Source: Streptomyces sp. PTY087I2 | GTDB lineage: Bacteria; Actinomycetota; Actinomycetes; Streptomycetales; Streptomycetaceae | Direction: 5' to 3' | DNA length: 64,000 nucleotides | Assembly (NCBI RefSeq): GCF_001687325.1 | Contig: NZ_LZRD01000032.1 | Span: 1 to 64,000 of the forward strand | Shown here: one piece after another, positions 1-9,158 of the stretch | Layout: each line of letters starts with the position of its first letter | How positions within the stretch are numbered: position 1 is the stretch's first letter | Translations under genes and position numbers: made by a program | Notes under the pieces: model-generated | What the model was told of the DNA's origin: nothing | Databases searched by the model: none | Seen by the model: only the letters and a program-made list of their open reading frames with translations

Positions 1-208
<208 letters not shown>

Positions 209-287
209 CAGTTGCTCGCGTCCACTGTGTTAGTTCTGAAATAACGAACAGCCGTGACATTGCCGGTTGGTTTGATTGTTTCATAGT

Positions 288-406
288 GTTTCGGTGGTCA
301 TTGCGTTAGGGAAACGCCCGGTTACATTCCGAACCCGGAAGCTAAGCCTTTCAGCGCCGATGGTACTGCAGGGGGGACCCTGTGGGAGAGTAGGACGCCG
401 CCGAAC
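288..406 (+). rRNA. rrf: 5S rRNA
   Basis: This is a 119-base gene starting GTTTCGGTGGTCATTGCG and ending CGCCGCCGAAC. The first and last bases pair to make helix I, and the CCGAACCCGGAAGCTAAGCC loop region typical of Streptomyces 5S rRNA sits in the middle. It is the last gene of the rRNA operon and is followed within 15 bases by a strong terminator. Confidence 0.96.
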
Positions 407-420
407 AATCTTTGTGGAGA

Positions 421-449
421 GCCCCGCACCGTTTTGGTGCGGGGCTTTT
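421..449 (+). terminator. rRNA operon terminator
   Basis: A perfect stem GCCCCGCACC / GGTGCGGGGC with loop GTTTT is followed by TTTT. It is a classic intrinsic terminator directly after the 5S gene. Confidence 0.9.
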
Positions 450-567
450 CTGCGTTCCGGGACCGGAGGACCAGCGGCCCTCCCTCCACCCCCCCTGCAC
501 CCGACGGCGGAAGCTGAGGGTAAGGTCAGGGGGCATCATTGGCACGTTCTTCACAGGAGGCTCCCGG

Positions 568-1176
568 GTGGAGGTCCAGGAGACCCGGGTCCAGACGGAC
601 CGGGTCCTCACCATCCCCAACATCCTCAGCATGGCTCGCCTTGTCGGGGTACCGCTCTTCCTGTGGCTGATTCTTCGCCCCGTCTTCGGAGGGCCCAACA
701 GCGACAACTGGGCGCTGTTGGTGCTGATGCTCAGCGGCATCAGCGACTACCTCGACGGGAAACTCGCCCGCAAGTGGAACCAGATCAGCAGCCTCGGCCG
801 GCTCCTGGATCCGGCGGCCGACCGTCTCTACATCCTTTCCACCCTGGTCGGCCTCACCTGGCGGGAGATCCTGCCCCTCTGGGTCACCGCACTGCTTCTC
901 GCCCGGGAACTGATGCTTCTCGTGATGGTGGCCATCCTGCGCCGCCACGGCTATCCGCCGCCGCAGGTCAACTTCCTCGGGAAAGCTGCAACCTTCAACC
1001 TGATGTACGCGTTCCCCTTGTTGCTGCTCAGCGACGGGAGTGGTTGGCTGGCCACACTGGCCGCCGTTTTCGGATGGGCGTTCGCAGGATGGGGTACAAC
1101 GCTCTACTGGTGGGCAGGGATCCTCTATGTGGTTCAGGTCCGCCGGCTCGTGAAGGCGGACGCAGTAGCCGATTGA
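568..1176 (+). CDS. CDP-alcohol phosphatidyltransferase family membrane protein
   Basis: A membrane enzyme of about 202 aa that transfers a phosphoalcohol from a CDP-linked donor, as in phospholipid synthesis. The family signature DGxxARx8Gx3Dx3D is complete (from YLDGKLAR to DPAADR, residues about 64-86), so the metal-binding aspartates are present. Several hydrophobic segments surround it. The start is GTG 568, seven bases after a strong AGGAGG; the longer upstream reading frame runs into the rRNA terminator and is rejected. The next gene, about 110 bases on, is a sugar nucleotidyltransferase. The actual acceptor (glycerol-phosphate, inositol or other) cannot be told from the motif. Confidence 0.9.
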   Translation: MEVQETRVQTDRVLTIPNILSMARLVGVPLFLWLILRPVFGGPNSDNWALLVLMLSGISDYLDGKLARKWNQISSLGRLLDPAADRLYILSTLVGLTWREILPLWVTALLLARELMLLVMVAILRRHGYPPPQVNFLGKAATFNLMYAFPLLLLSDGSGWLATLAAVFGWAFAGWGTTLYWWAGILYVVQVRRLVKADAVAD

Positions 1177-1288
1177 GCTCGTTGATGCGGTGCCGCGCAA
1201 TGTGGCCGGTCCGCGGCAGATGGTGCGAATGATGCCCCGACGGGCGAAGTCGGCTAACCGTCGTCTCTTCTAGGAGGACGTTTCCGAC

Positions 1289-3784
1289 ATGAAGGCCGTC
1301 GTGATGGCTGGCGGCGAAGGCACACGTCTTCGCCCCATGACCTCGAGCATGCCCAAGCCGCTTCTGCCCGTGGCCAACAGGCCGATCATGGAGCACGTCC
1401 TGCGGCTGCTCAAGCGGCATGGGCTCAGTGAAACCGTAGTGACCGTCCAGTTCCTCGCCTCCCTCGTCAAGAACTATTTCGGGGACGGCGAAGAGCTCGG
1501 GATGGAGCTCACCTATGCCAACGAGGAGAAGCCACTCGGCACCGCGGGCAGCGTGAAGAACGCCGAGGAGGCGTTGAAGGACGACACGTTCCTCGTCATT
1601 TCCGGTGACGCGCTCACCGACTTCGACCTCACCGATCTCATCGCCTTCCACAAGGAAAAGGGCGGGCTCGTCACGGTCTGCCTCACCCGGGTTCCCAATC
1701 CGCTGGAATTCGGCATCACCATCGTGGACGAGAACGGCCAGGTCGAACGGTTCCTGGAGAAGCCGACCTGGGGGCAGGTCTTCTCGGACACCGTGAACAC
1801 GGGCATCTACGTCATGGAGCCCGAGGTCTTCGACTACGTCCAGGCCGACACCTCCGTCGACTGGTCCGGTGATGTCTTCCCTCAGCTGATGAAGGAGGGC
1901 AAGCCCATCTACGGCTATATCGCCGAGGGCTACTGGGAGGACGTCGGCACCCACGAGAGCTATGTGAAGGCCCAGGCGGACGTCCTGGAACGCAAGGTCG
2001 ACGTGGAGCTCGACGGCTTCGAGATCTCCCCCGGGGTGTGGGTCGCCGAAGGAGCGGAGGTCCACCCCGACGCCGTGCTGCGCGGGCCGCTGTACATCGG
2101 CGACTACGCCAAGGTCGAGGCCGACGTCGAGATCCGCGAGCACACGGTGGTCGGGTCGAACGTCGTCGTCAAGACCGGGGCCTTCCTCCACAAGGCCGTG
2201 GTGCACGACAACGTCTACATCGGACAGCACAGCAACCTGCGGGGCTGCGTCGTCGGCAAGAACACCGACATCATGCGTGCGGCCCGCATCGAGGACGGCG
2301 CCGTCATCGGTGACGAATGCCTGGTCGGCGAGGAGTCGATCATCCAGGGCAACGTCCGGGTGTACCCGTTCAAGACCATCGAGGCCGGCGCGTTCGTCAA
2401 CACCTCGGTCATCTGGGAGTCCCGAGGACAGGCGCACCTCTTCGGGGCGCGCGGGGTCTCCGGAATCCTGAACGTCGAGATCACCCCCGAACTGGCCGTA
2501 CGGCTGGCCGGCGCCTACGCCACGACCCTCAAGAAGGGGTCGACGGTCACGACCGCCCGTGACCACTCCCGAGGTGCCCGTGCTCTCAAGCGGGCCGTCA
2601 TCTCGGCCCTCCAGGCCAGCGCCATCGACGTACGCGACCTGGAGAACGTACCGCTGCCCGTCGCACGGCAGCAGACCGCGCGGGGCAGTGCCGGCGGCAT
2701 CATGATCCGTACGTCGCCCGGGGTGCCGGACTCCGTGGACATCATGTTCATCGACGAGCGGGGCGCGGACCTCTCGCAGGCGCAGCAGCGCAAGCTCGAC
2801 CGGGTCTACGCACGCCAGGAGTACCGCCGTGCCTTCCCCGGCGAGATCGGGGACCTGCACTTTCCGTCCAGCGTGTTCGACTCGTACACCGGGTCCCTCC
2901 TGCGGAACGTCGACGTCGAGGGCATCGCCGAATCCGGGCTCAAGGTCGTCGTCGACGCGTCCAACGGCAGCGCCGGGCTCGTTCTGCCCAGCCTGCTCGG
3001 GCGGCTCGGCGTGGACGCGCTGACGATCAACCCCGGGCTCGACGAGGCGCGGCCCACGGAGTCCGCCGACACCCGGCGGGCCGGCCTTGTACGGCTCGGG
3101 GAGATCGTGTCCTCCGCGCGGGCGGCCTTCGGGGTGCGGTTCGACCCGGTGGGCGAGCGGCTCTCCCTCGTCGACGAACTCGGCCGGATCATCGAGGACG
3201 ACCGGGCCCTGCTGGTCCTCCTCGATCTCGTCGCCGCCGAGCGGCGCAGCGGTCGGGTCGCTCTGCCCGTGACGACCACGCGCGTCGCCGAGCAGGTGGC
3301 GGCCTACCACGGCACCCAGGTGGAGTGGACGACCACCTCGCCCGACGACCTGACCCGGGTGGGCCGCGAAGAGGACACCATCTTCGGAGGAGACGGGCGC
3401 GGAGGGTTCATCGTTCCCGAATTCAGCAGCGTCTTCGACGGGACCGCCGCCTTCGTCCGGCTCATCGGGCTCGTCGCGCGCACCCAGCTCACCCTGAGCC
3501 AGATCGACGCGCGCATTCCCCGGGCGCACGTCCTGCGCCGCGACCTGGCGACGCCGTGGGCCGTCAAGGGGCTCGTCATGCGCCGGGTCGTCGAAGCGGC
3601 CGGAGACCGCAGCGTGGACACCACCGACGGGGTCCGGGTGGTCGAGGCGGACGGCCGGTGGATCATGGTCCTGCCCGACCGGGCGGAAGCCGTCACCCAT
3701 CTGTGGGCGGAAGGCCCCGACGACGCCTCCGCCCAGGCGCTCCTCGACGAGTGGGCTGCGGTCGTGGACAGCGCGGGAGACTGA
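1289..3784 (+). CDS. Mannose-1-phosphate guanylyltransferase fused to a degenerate phosphomannomutase-like domain
   Basis: 831 aa. The N-terminal nucleotidyltransferase domain (about 1-235) carries [11 protein letters not shown] and the [12 protein letters not shown] loop, so it should make GDP-mannose or another NDP-sugar. A left-handed beta-helix region with hexapeptide repeats follows (about 250-390). The C-terminal half (about 400-825) has the fold order of phosphohexomutases, but every catalytic motif is altered. The phosphoserine loop TASHNP reads RTSPGV, the metal loop DGDGDR reads DPVGER, the sugar loop GExSGH reads GDGRGG, and the phosphate loop RPSGTEP reads LPDRAEA. The mutase half is therefore probably structural or regulatory. 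ATG 1289 has AGGAGG upstream. The GDP-mannose substrate is inferred from family membership. Confidence 0.88.
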   Translation: MKAVVMAGGEGTRLRPMTSSMPKPLLPVANRPIMEHVLRLLKRHGLSETVVTVQFLASLVKNYFGDGEELGMELTYANEEKPLGTAGSVKNAEEALKDDTFLVISGDALTDFDLTDLIAFHKEKGGLVTVCLTRVPNPLEFGITIVDENGQVERFLEKPTWGQVFSDTVNTGIYVMEPEVFDYVQADTSVDWSGDVFPQLMKEGKPIYGYIAEGYWEDVGTHESYVKAQADVLERKVDVELDGFEISPGVWVAEGAEVHPDAVLRGPLYIGDYAKVEADVEIREHTVVGSNVVVKTGAFLHKAVVHDNVYIGQHSNLRGCVVGKNTDIMRAARIEDGAVIGDECLVGEESIIQGNVRVYPFKTIEAGAFVNTSVIWESRGQAHLFGARGVSGILNVEITPELAVRLAGAYATTLKKGSTVTTARDHSRGARALKRAVISALQASAIDVRDLENVPLPVARQQTARGSAGGIMIRTSPGVPDSVDIMFIDERGADLSQAQQRKLDRVYARQEYRRAFPGEIGDLHFPSSVFDSYTGSLLRNVDVEGIAESGLKVVVDASNGSAGLVLPSLLGRLGVDALTINPGLDEARPTESADTRRAGLVRLGEIVSSARAAFGVRFDPVGERLSLVDELGRIIEDDRALLVLLDLVAAERRSGRVALPVTTTRVAEQVAAYHGTQVEWTTTSPDDLTRVGREEDTIFGGDGRGGFIVPEFSSVFDGTAAFVRLIGLVARTQLTLSQIDARIPRAHVLRRDLATPWAVKGLVMRRVVEAAGDRSVDTTDGVRVVEADGRWIMVLPDRAEAVTHLWAEGPDDASAQALLDEWAAVVDSAGD

Positions 3785-3872
3785 TCCGGGAACGGTGCGC
3801 CGCGACGCCCCGGGCAGGGGGCCGCGGCGCACCGGTGGGGCCATTCGGCGGCAGCCGGGATGACGTGCGACG

Positions 3873-4796
3873 ATGTGCGGCATGTCGCAGCAGTCCCCCG
3901 ATCGGAGCACCGCCCCGCCGTCCGCGCGCCCCGACGCCTCCATGTCGCTGCTGAACAACGTGATGGACCACAGCCTCGACGAGGGGTACGCGGAAGCCGC
4001 GGCGCGGCGCGAGGCCGACGGGAGCGCGGGGCTGCCCCGTACGCTCAAGTCGAAGCTCGGGCTCGCCGCCGGACTCGTGGTGGCCGCCCTCGTGGTCACC
4101 CTCGGCGCCGCCGAGGCGCGGATCTCGGCTCCGGTCGTCGCCAAGGAGCGCGAAGAGCTGATCGACCGGATCAACGCGGAGACGCAGGCCGCGGACACCC
4201 TGGAGTCGAATGTCGACAAGCTCCGCGCCGATGTGAGCGAACGTCAGCGCAAGGCGCTGGAGCAGCACGGCGGGGACCAGGGGCAGCTGGTGGCCCTGCT
4301 GGCCGGGGCGACCCCGGTCGAGGGGCCCGGCGTGAAGCTGGTCGTCGACGACGCGAAGAACACCGACCAGGGAGGCGGCGGCCCCCGTGAGTCCTCGGGC
4401 TTCGCCGACACCGGACGGGTGCGCGACCGGGACATGCAGCGCGTCGTCAACGGTCTGTGGGAGTCCGGTGCCGAGGCCATCGCCATCAATGGGCAAAGGT
4501 TGACGGCCCTGTCGGCCATCCGGGCCGCGGGCGACGCCATACTGGTCGACAACAGACCGCTCGTACCGCCGTACACGGTGCTGGCGGTGGGGGACGGCAA
4601 GAAGCTCGCGACCGCGTTCCAGGACAGCGCCGACGGCCAGTACCTCCAGGCGCTCAAGGAGAGCTTCGACATCCGCACCAGCATCTCCGACCAGGCGAAG
4701 GTCCGGCTTCCGGCAGCGCCGAGCCTGATCGTCCGTACAGCAGAGCCGAAGGCCGCCGGCAGTGGTGCGGCAGACACAGAGAAGGGCACATCGTGA
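3873..4796 (+). CDS. DUF881 family membrane-anchored protein
   Basis: About 307 aa with one N-terminal transmembrane helix (roughly residues 60-80) after a cytoplasmic tail, then a heptad-rich coiled-coil stretch (about 90-130) and a C-terminal alpha/beta domain with the DUF881 pattern (GPGVKLVVDDA; NGLWESGAEAIAINGQR). In actinobacteria this family is encoded near cell-division and envelope genes; its biochemical role is not settled. ATG 3882 (MSQQ) is an equally possible start, and neither has a strong Shine-Dalgarno. The stop codon overlaps the start of the next gene (GTGA), so the two are translationally coupled. Confidence 0.85.
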   Translation: MCGMSQQSPDRSTAPPSARPDASMSLLNNVMDHSLDEGYAEAAARREADGSAGLPRTLKSKLGLAAGLVVAALVVTLGAAEARISAPVVAKEREELIDRINAETQAADTLESNVDKLRADVSERQRKALEQHGGDQGQLVALLAGATPVEGPGVKLVVDDAKNTDQGGGGPRESSGFADTGRVRDRDMQRVVNGLWESGAEAIAINGQRLTALSAIRAAGDAILVDNRPLVPPYTVLAVGDGKKLATAFQDSADGQYLQALKESFDIRTSISDQAKVRLPAAPSLIVRTAEPKAAGSGAADTEKGTS

Positions 4797-5125
4797 TCGC
4801 CGTACTGGGCCTCGTCGTGGGAGTCGTGGTCGGACTGTTGGTCCGGCCCGAGGTACCGGCGGTGGTCGAGCCCTACCTGCCGATCGCGGTGGTCGCCGCG
4901 CTCGACGCCGTGTTCGGCGGTCTGCGGGCCATGCTCGACGGCATCTTCGTCGACAAGGTCTTCGTGGTCTCCTTCCTCTCCAACGTTGTGGTGGCCGCGC
5001 TGATCGTCTTCCTCGGCGACAAGCTGGGCGTCGGCGCCCAGCTCTCCACGGGTGTGGTGGTCGTGCTCGGCATCCGGATCTTCTCCAACGCCGCCGCGAT
5101 CCGCCGGCACGTCTTCCGGGCTTGA
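4793..5125 (+). CDS. sbp: Small basic protein (DUF1290 family) membrane protein
   Basis: 110 aa, nearly all hydrophobic, with about three or four membrane segments and a basic C-terminus (AAIRRHVFRA). It matches the DUF1290 small basic protein, which in many Gram-positive bacteria sits beside division genes. GTG 4793 overlaps the upstream TGA. The gene lies between two DUF881 genes, an arrangement conserved in Streptomyces, which suggests the three products work together at the membrane. The function itself is unproven. Confidence 0.85.
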   Translation: MIAVLGLVVGVVVGLLVRPEVPAVVEPYLPIAVVAALDAVFGGLRAMLDGIFVDKVFVVSFLSNVVVAALIVFLGDKLGVGAQLSTGVVVVLGIRIFSNAAAIRRHVFRA

Positions 5126-5130
5126 GGCCG

Positions 5131-5955
5131 ATGAACAACGACGAGAACCCCCGCAGCGAACAGCCCGAGGACGGCGCGTCCGCCGTCCCGGACGCCTCCG
5201 TACCGCCGTCCCCGGCCCAGCCCCCGGCCCAGGAGACGACCGGCAGGCAGCGGCTCAAGGCGGGCCTGTGGCCGCCGCGGCTGAGCCGGGCCCAACTGAT
5301 CGTCGCCGTGCTGCTGTTCGGGCTCGGTCTGGGGCTCGCCATCCAGGTGCGGTCCGCCGGCGACGACAGTGCGCTGCGCGGCGCCCGGCAGGAGGACCTG
5401 GTCCGCATCCTCGACGAGGTCGACGACCGGACCCAGCGCCTGGAGGACGAGAAGCAGCGCCTGGACGATCAGCGCACCGAGCTGGAGAACAGCTCCGACC
5501 AGGCGGAGGAGGCCCGGAAGCAGACGCTGGAGAAGGAGCGCCAGCTCGGCATCCTCGCGGGCACTGTCGCGGCACAGGGTCCCGGCATCACCCTGACGAT
5601 CACCGACCCCGCGCGTGCGGTCGCCCCGGACATGCTGCTCGACGCCATTCAGGAGCTGCGCGCGGCGGGCGCCGAGGCGATCGAGGTCAACGGGGTGCGG
5701 GTGGTGGCCAACACCTACTTCTCCGGGGGCGCCGGGGACGTCCGGGTCGACGGGAAGAAGATCGAAGCACCGTACGAGTTCACGGTGATCGGCAAACCGC
5801 AGGATCTGGAGCCCGCCCTCAACATCCCCGGCGGTGTGGTCCAGACGCTGGAGAAGGAGCAGGCCACCGTGCTCGTGGAGCGGTCCGACGACATCGTCGT
5901 GGACGCCTTGCGACCGGCGCAGCGGCCTGACTACGCTCGGTCGTCCTCCCCGTGA
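5131..5955 (+). CDS. DUF881 family membrane-anchored protein (second copy)
   Basis: 274 aa. It has a proline-rich N-terminal tail, one transmembrane helix (LIVAVLLFGLGLGLAIQV, about 53-70), a long charged coiled coil (about 85-130) and a DUF881 domain (GPGITLTITDP; AGAEAIEVNGVRVV). It is a paralogue of the gene at 3873-4796 with the same domain order. The ATG lies five bases after the stop of sbp. Like its partner it probably faces the outside of the membrane through the C-terminal domain; no catalytic motif is visible. Confidence 0.85.
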   Translation: MNNDENPRSEQPEDGASAVPDASVPPSPAQPPAQETTGRQRLKAGLWPPRLSRAQLIVAVLLFGLGLGLAIQVRSAGDDSALRGARQEDLVRILDEVDDRTQRLEDEKQRLDDQRTELENSSDQAEEARKQTLEKERQLGILAGTVAAQGPGITLTITDPARAVAPDMLLDAIQELRAAGAEAIEVNGVRVVANTYFSGGAGDVRVDGKKIEAPYEFTVIGKPQDLEPALNIPGGVVQTLEKEQATVLVERSDDIVVDALRPAQRPDYARSSSP

Positions 5956-6145
5956 GCGGGGCGGGCGTGGGGGCCGCCCGACCGGGTCGGACGGTTGCGG
6001 GGGGTCGCCGCACCGGATTGGTGGTGCGTGGTGGAAACTGTCGGGTGGATACGGACGTTGTGAAGATGTCCGGGTCGGCAGGTGTGGTCAATCAGGGTTC
6101 GTCCTGCCCCACGGGCGGGTCTATGTCGGTCAAGGGGAATCGCCC

Positions 6146-6925
6146 GTGAAGTTGTTTGCGAAGTTGTTCGGGAAGAGTGCACGCGAGGACAGCAACAGTG
6201 CTGCCCGCCACCGCGCTCCGCGCCACGCCCAGGGCGAGGAGCAGGAGGCGGAGCGTCCGCTCTTCCGCGACGAGGTGTCCGGAGCCCCGGGGGGTGACGG
6301 CGTGTCGGCTGTTGACCCTGCCGGTGCCGGACGCATAGGTTTCGGCGCACCATCAGCCTCGAGTACGGGTGGAGGGTTCACCCCGGAGGGCTCGTCGATG
6401 CCGGTCTGTACGAGGTGCGGTCACCGCAACGCGGAGGCCAGCAAGTTCTGCTCCAACTGCGGTGCGCCGCTGCGGGGTGGCGTTCCCGAGCGTCCCTCGG
6501 AGACGACGTCCACGATCTCCATCTCCGGTCTTGAGGCGTACGAGGCGGAGGCGACCGGCCAGACCGCTCTGCCCTCGCTCTCCCCGGAGGCCCAGGCCGC
6601 GGTCGACGCCCTGCCCGCGGGCTCGGCGCTGCTGGTCGTGCGGCGCGGTCCGAACTCCGGCAGCCGCTTCCTGCTCGACAGCGATCTGACCACGGCCGGC
6701 CGTCACCCGCAGAGCGACATCTTCCTCGACGACGTGACCGTGTCGCGGCGTCATGTGGAGTTCCGCAGGAGCCCGGAAGGTAGCTTCACCGTGGGCGATG
6801 TCGGCAGCCTCAACGGCACCTACGTCAACCGTGAGCGCATCGATTCGGTCCCGCTGTCCAACGGCGACGAAGTCCAGATCGGAAAGTACCGCCTGGTCTT
6901 CTACGCGAGCCCGCGGGGCGTGTGA
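6146..6925 (+). CDS. garA: GarA/OdhI-like FHA-domain protein with zinc ribbon
   Basis: About 259 aa. Middle: a zinc ribbon, CTRCGHRNAEASKFCSNCG (four Cys). Then an ETTSTIS phosphorylation-type motif, equivalent to the ETTS motif that Ser/Thr kinases PknB/PknG modify in mycobacterial GarA and corynebacterial OdhI. Last: a forkhead-associated domain with GRHPQSDI, SRRH and NGTYVN, the phosphothreonine-binding residues. Known homologues inhibit 2-oxoglutarate dehydrogenase when unphosphorylated. GTG 6146 has AAGGGGA seven bases upstream; an upstream in-frame extension is not needed. The following ftsR gene is the same neighbour that odhI has in Corynebacterium. Confidence 0.9.
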   Translation: MKLFAKLFGKSAREDSNSAARHRAPRHAQGEEQEAERPLFRDEVSGAPGGDGVSAVDPAGAGRIGFGAPSASSTGGGFTPEGSSMPVCTRCGHRNAEASKFCSNCGAPLRGGVPERPSETTSTISISGLEAYEAEATGQTALPSLSPEAQAAVDALPAGSALLVVRRGPNSGSRFLLDSDLTTAGRHPQSDIFLDDVTVSRRHVEFRRSPEGSFTVGDVGSLNGTYVNRERIDSVPLSNGDEVQIGKYRLVFYASPRGV

Positions 6926-6966
6926 CCAGCCCCGGTATCCGTCCGGGGGGACCCCCAGGAAGGCCC

Positions 6967-7710
6967 ATGCTGCGAACACCGACAGGCGGTGCCGGACACG
7001 GCACCGCCACCGCGGAAGCGCGGCCGATGAGCATCGGAACGGTGCTCATCCAGCTGCGCGAGGAGTTTCCCGAAGTCACCATCTCCAAGATCCGGTTCCT
7101 GGAGGCCGAGGGGCTCATCGAGCCACAGCGCACTCCTTCCGGATACCGGAAGTTCGCCCCGCGTGATGTGGAGCGCCTGGCGCAGGTGCTCCGGATGCAG
7201 CGGGACCACTACCTGCCGCTGAAGGTCATCCGGGAGCACCTGGACGCGCTGGCCCGGGGGGAGCAGCCCGTTCTGCCCTCGCCGGGTGCGCAGCGGGACC
7301 TCGCCGACGGGGTGTGGGAGGCCGGCCCCGCCGGGGCGACCGCCGCCCGGATCGGGCGGGCCGAGCTGATCGCGGCCGCCGAGGTCGACGAGGAGCGGCT
7401 GACCGAGTGGGAGTCCTACGGGCTGATCGTCCCGTCCCCGGACGGCGGCTACGACGCCGACATGGTGACCGTCGCCAAGCTGGTGGCCGATCTGGGCCGT
7501 TTCGGTCTGGAACCACGTCACCTTCGGGCCATGCGGGCCTCCGCCGACCGGGAGGCGGGCCTGGTGGAGCAGGTGGTCGCACCCCTGCGCCGACACCGTA
7601 ATCCGCAGACCAGGGCCCATGCCGAGGCCACCGCGAACGAGCTCGCCGAGCTGTCCGTACGGCTGCACGCGGCGCTCGTCCAGAGCGCTCTGCGCACCCG
7701 TCTGCACTGA
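6967..7710 (+). CDS. ftsR: MerR-family regulator FtsR
   Basis: About 247 aa. It has an N-terminal winged helix of the MerR type (KIRFLEAEGLIEPQRTPSGYRKF) and a longer-than-usual C-terminal region with helices but no metal-binding cysteines. Position directly after garA and before the bifunctional nuclease matches corynebacterial ftsR, which activates ftsZ expression. ATG 6967 has AGGAAGG just upstream. The alternative GTG 6922 overlaps the garA stop (GTGA) and would add 15 residues. Confidence 0.85.
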   Translation: MLRTPTGGAGHGTATAEARPMSIGTVLIQLREEFPEVTISKIRFLEAEGLIEPQRTPSGYRKFAPRDVERLAQVLRMQRDHYLPLKVIREHLDALARGEQPVLPSPGAQRDLADGVWEAGPAGATAARIGRAELIAAAEVDEERLTEWESYGLIVPSPDGGYDADMVTVAKLVADLGRFGLEPRHLRAMRASADREAGLVEQVVAPLRRHRNPQTRAHAEATANELAELSVRLHAALVQSALRTRLH

Positions 7711-7763
7711 CCTCGGCGGTGCCCGACTACCCAAACATGGCGAGCACGTCCTAGGGTTGCTGT

Positions 7764-8237
7764 GTGAACGAGCTCGACGTTGTCGGTGTCCGGGTGGAAA
7801 TGCCCTCCAACCAACCGATCGTTCTCCTGCGTGAAGTGGGAGGCGACCGGTACCTCCCCATTTGGATCGGTCCGGGGGAGGCGACCGCGATTGCCTTCGC
7901 CCAGCAGGGCATGGCTCCCGCCAGGCCGCTGACCCATGACCTGTTCAAGGATGTGCTCGAGGCCGTGGGCCAGGAGCTCACCGAGGTCCGTATCACGGAC
8001 CTGCGCGAAGGGGTCTTCTACGCGGAGCTCGTCTTCGCCAGCGGAGTCGAGGTGAGCGCCCGGCCCTCCGACGCCATAGCGCTCGCCCTGCGGACCGGCA
8101 CGCCGATCTACGGCAGTGACGGCGTGCTGGACGACGCGGGCATCGCGATCCCCGACGAGCAGGAGGACGAGGTGGAGAAGTTCCGCGAATTCCTCGACCA
8201 GATCTCTCCGGAGGACTTCGGTACGAACAGCCAGTGA
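7764..8237 (+). CDS. Bifunctional nuclease family protein (DUF151)
   Basis: 157 aa. The DUF151/BFN fold is recognised by LPIWIGPGEATAIAF near the start and by SARPSDAIALALRTGTPIY later, followed by an acidic tail. The family name comes from plant proteins with RNase and DNase activity; the bacterial role is unclear. It lies 53 bases after ftsR and precedes a second MerR gene, a conserved four-gene block. GTG 7764 is the only reasonable start. Confidence 0.88.
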   Translation: MNELDVVGVRVEMPSNQPIVLLREVGGDRYLPIWIGPGEATAIAFAQQGMAPARPLTHDLFKDVLEAVGQELTEVRITDLREGVFYAELVFASGVEVSARPSDAIALALRTGTPIYGSDGVLDDAGIAIPDEQEDEVEKFREFLDQISPEDFGTNSQ

Positions 8238-8321
8238 CCGTCCCGCGAGGGGGTGCCGTCAGCGCATCCGACAAGCCTTTCCCGGAAACGAGACACGGGA
8301 AACCACCCTCAGGGTGATTAT

Positions 8322-8339
8322 CACTCGGCGTGCCGAGTG
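8322..8339. promoter_or_regulatory. Inverted repeat upstream of the second MerR gene
   Basis: CACTCGGC-GT-GCCGAGTG is a perfect 8-bp inverted repeat with a 2-base spacer, about 70 bases before the MerR start. MerR proteins bind dyads of about this size in their own promoters, so autoregulation is a reasonable inference. Confidence 0.45.
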
Positions 8340-8407
8340 TGGCGATCGTTGACGCACCCCGAGTGACTGCCTACCTTCGAGTGGGCAGGTCAAGGACGGA
8401 GGTCGGC

Positions 8408-9034
8408 GTGAGAAGCAGCGGCGACGGAGCGGCGGCGGGTGGGCCGTATCCGCAGCACGGCAGTGGAGCCGACCACACCATCAGGCAGCCGGTTCAACCG
8501 GCTGCGGTGGCAGCGGGCGGCGTGGCAGCGGCGAGCGATGCGGGTGACATCGGCTATCGCGGACCGACGGCGTGCGCGGCGGCGGGGATCACCTACCGCC
8601 AGCTGGACTACTGGGCGCGTACGGGGCTGGTCGAGCCCAGTGTGCGCCCGGCCTACGGGTCGGGGACCCAGCGTCTCTACAGTTTCCGGGACGTGGTCCT
8701 CCTCAAGATCGTCAAGCGGTTCCTGGACACCGGGGTCGCGTTGCAGAACATCCGCACCACGGTCCAGCACCTGCGGGACCGGGGTTTCCAGGACCTCGAA
8801 CGCATGACGCTGATGAGCGACGGGGCCACGGTCTACGAATGCTCCTCGCCCGACGAGGTCGTCAGCCTGCTCCAGGGCGGGCAGGGGGTCTTCGGGATCG
8901 CCGTCGGTGTCGTCTGGCGGGACGTGGACGCGGCGCTCTCGCAGCTGCACGGCGAGCGGGTCGACACGGGCGAGACGCTCATCGGCCACAACCCCGCGGA
9001 CGAGCTGGCCCGGCGGCGTAACCGCGCGGGCTGA
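8408..9034 (+). CDS. MerR-family transcriptional regulator
   Basis: About 208 aa. A low-complexity N-terminal arm (about 1-50) precedes a MerR winged helix (GITYRQLDYWARTGLVEP; TQRLYSFRDVVLLKIVKR). The C-terminal domain lacks cysteine metal-binding motifs, so its effector is unknown. GTG 8408 has GGAGG five bases upstream; an earlier ATG at 8330 would put the start inside the inverted repeat and is less likely. It corresponds to the second MerR gene that follows ftsR and the bifunctional nuclease in actinobacteria. Confidence 0.85.
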   Translation: MRSSGDGAAAGGPYPQHGSGADHTIRQPVQPAAVAAGGVAAASDAGDIGYRGPTACAAAGITYRQLDYWARTGLVEPSVRPAYGSGTQRLYSFRDVVLLKIVKRFLDTGVALQNIRTTVQHLRDRGFQDLERMTLMSDGATVYECSSPDEVVSLLQGGQGVFGIAVGVVWRDVDAALSQLHGERVDTGETLIGHNPADELARRRNRAG

Positions 9035-9158
9035 GCACCCCGGGCGAGCGGCGCGACACGACCGTACGACGCGACAGGACGACGGACATGGGGCGGTCCG
9101 GTGCCCCACGGGGTGCCGGACCGTCCCGTTGTCAGTGCCGTAGGGCAGCATCGACGGT

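Noticed and set aside
276-1232. Plus-strand frame through 5S rRNA
   Set aside because: It reads across the 5S gene and terminator; the real gene starts at 568 in another frame.
1028-4219. Very long minus-strand frame (1063 codons)
   Set aside because: It is the shadow of the guanylyltransferase gene in high-GC DNA and has no protein-family pattern.
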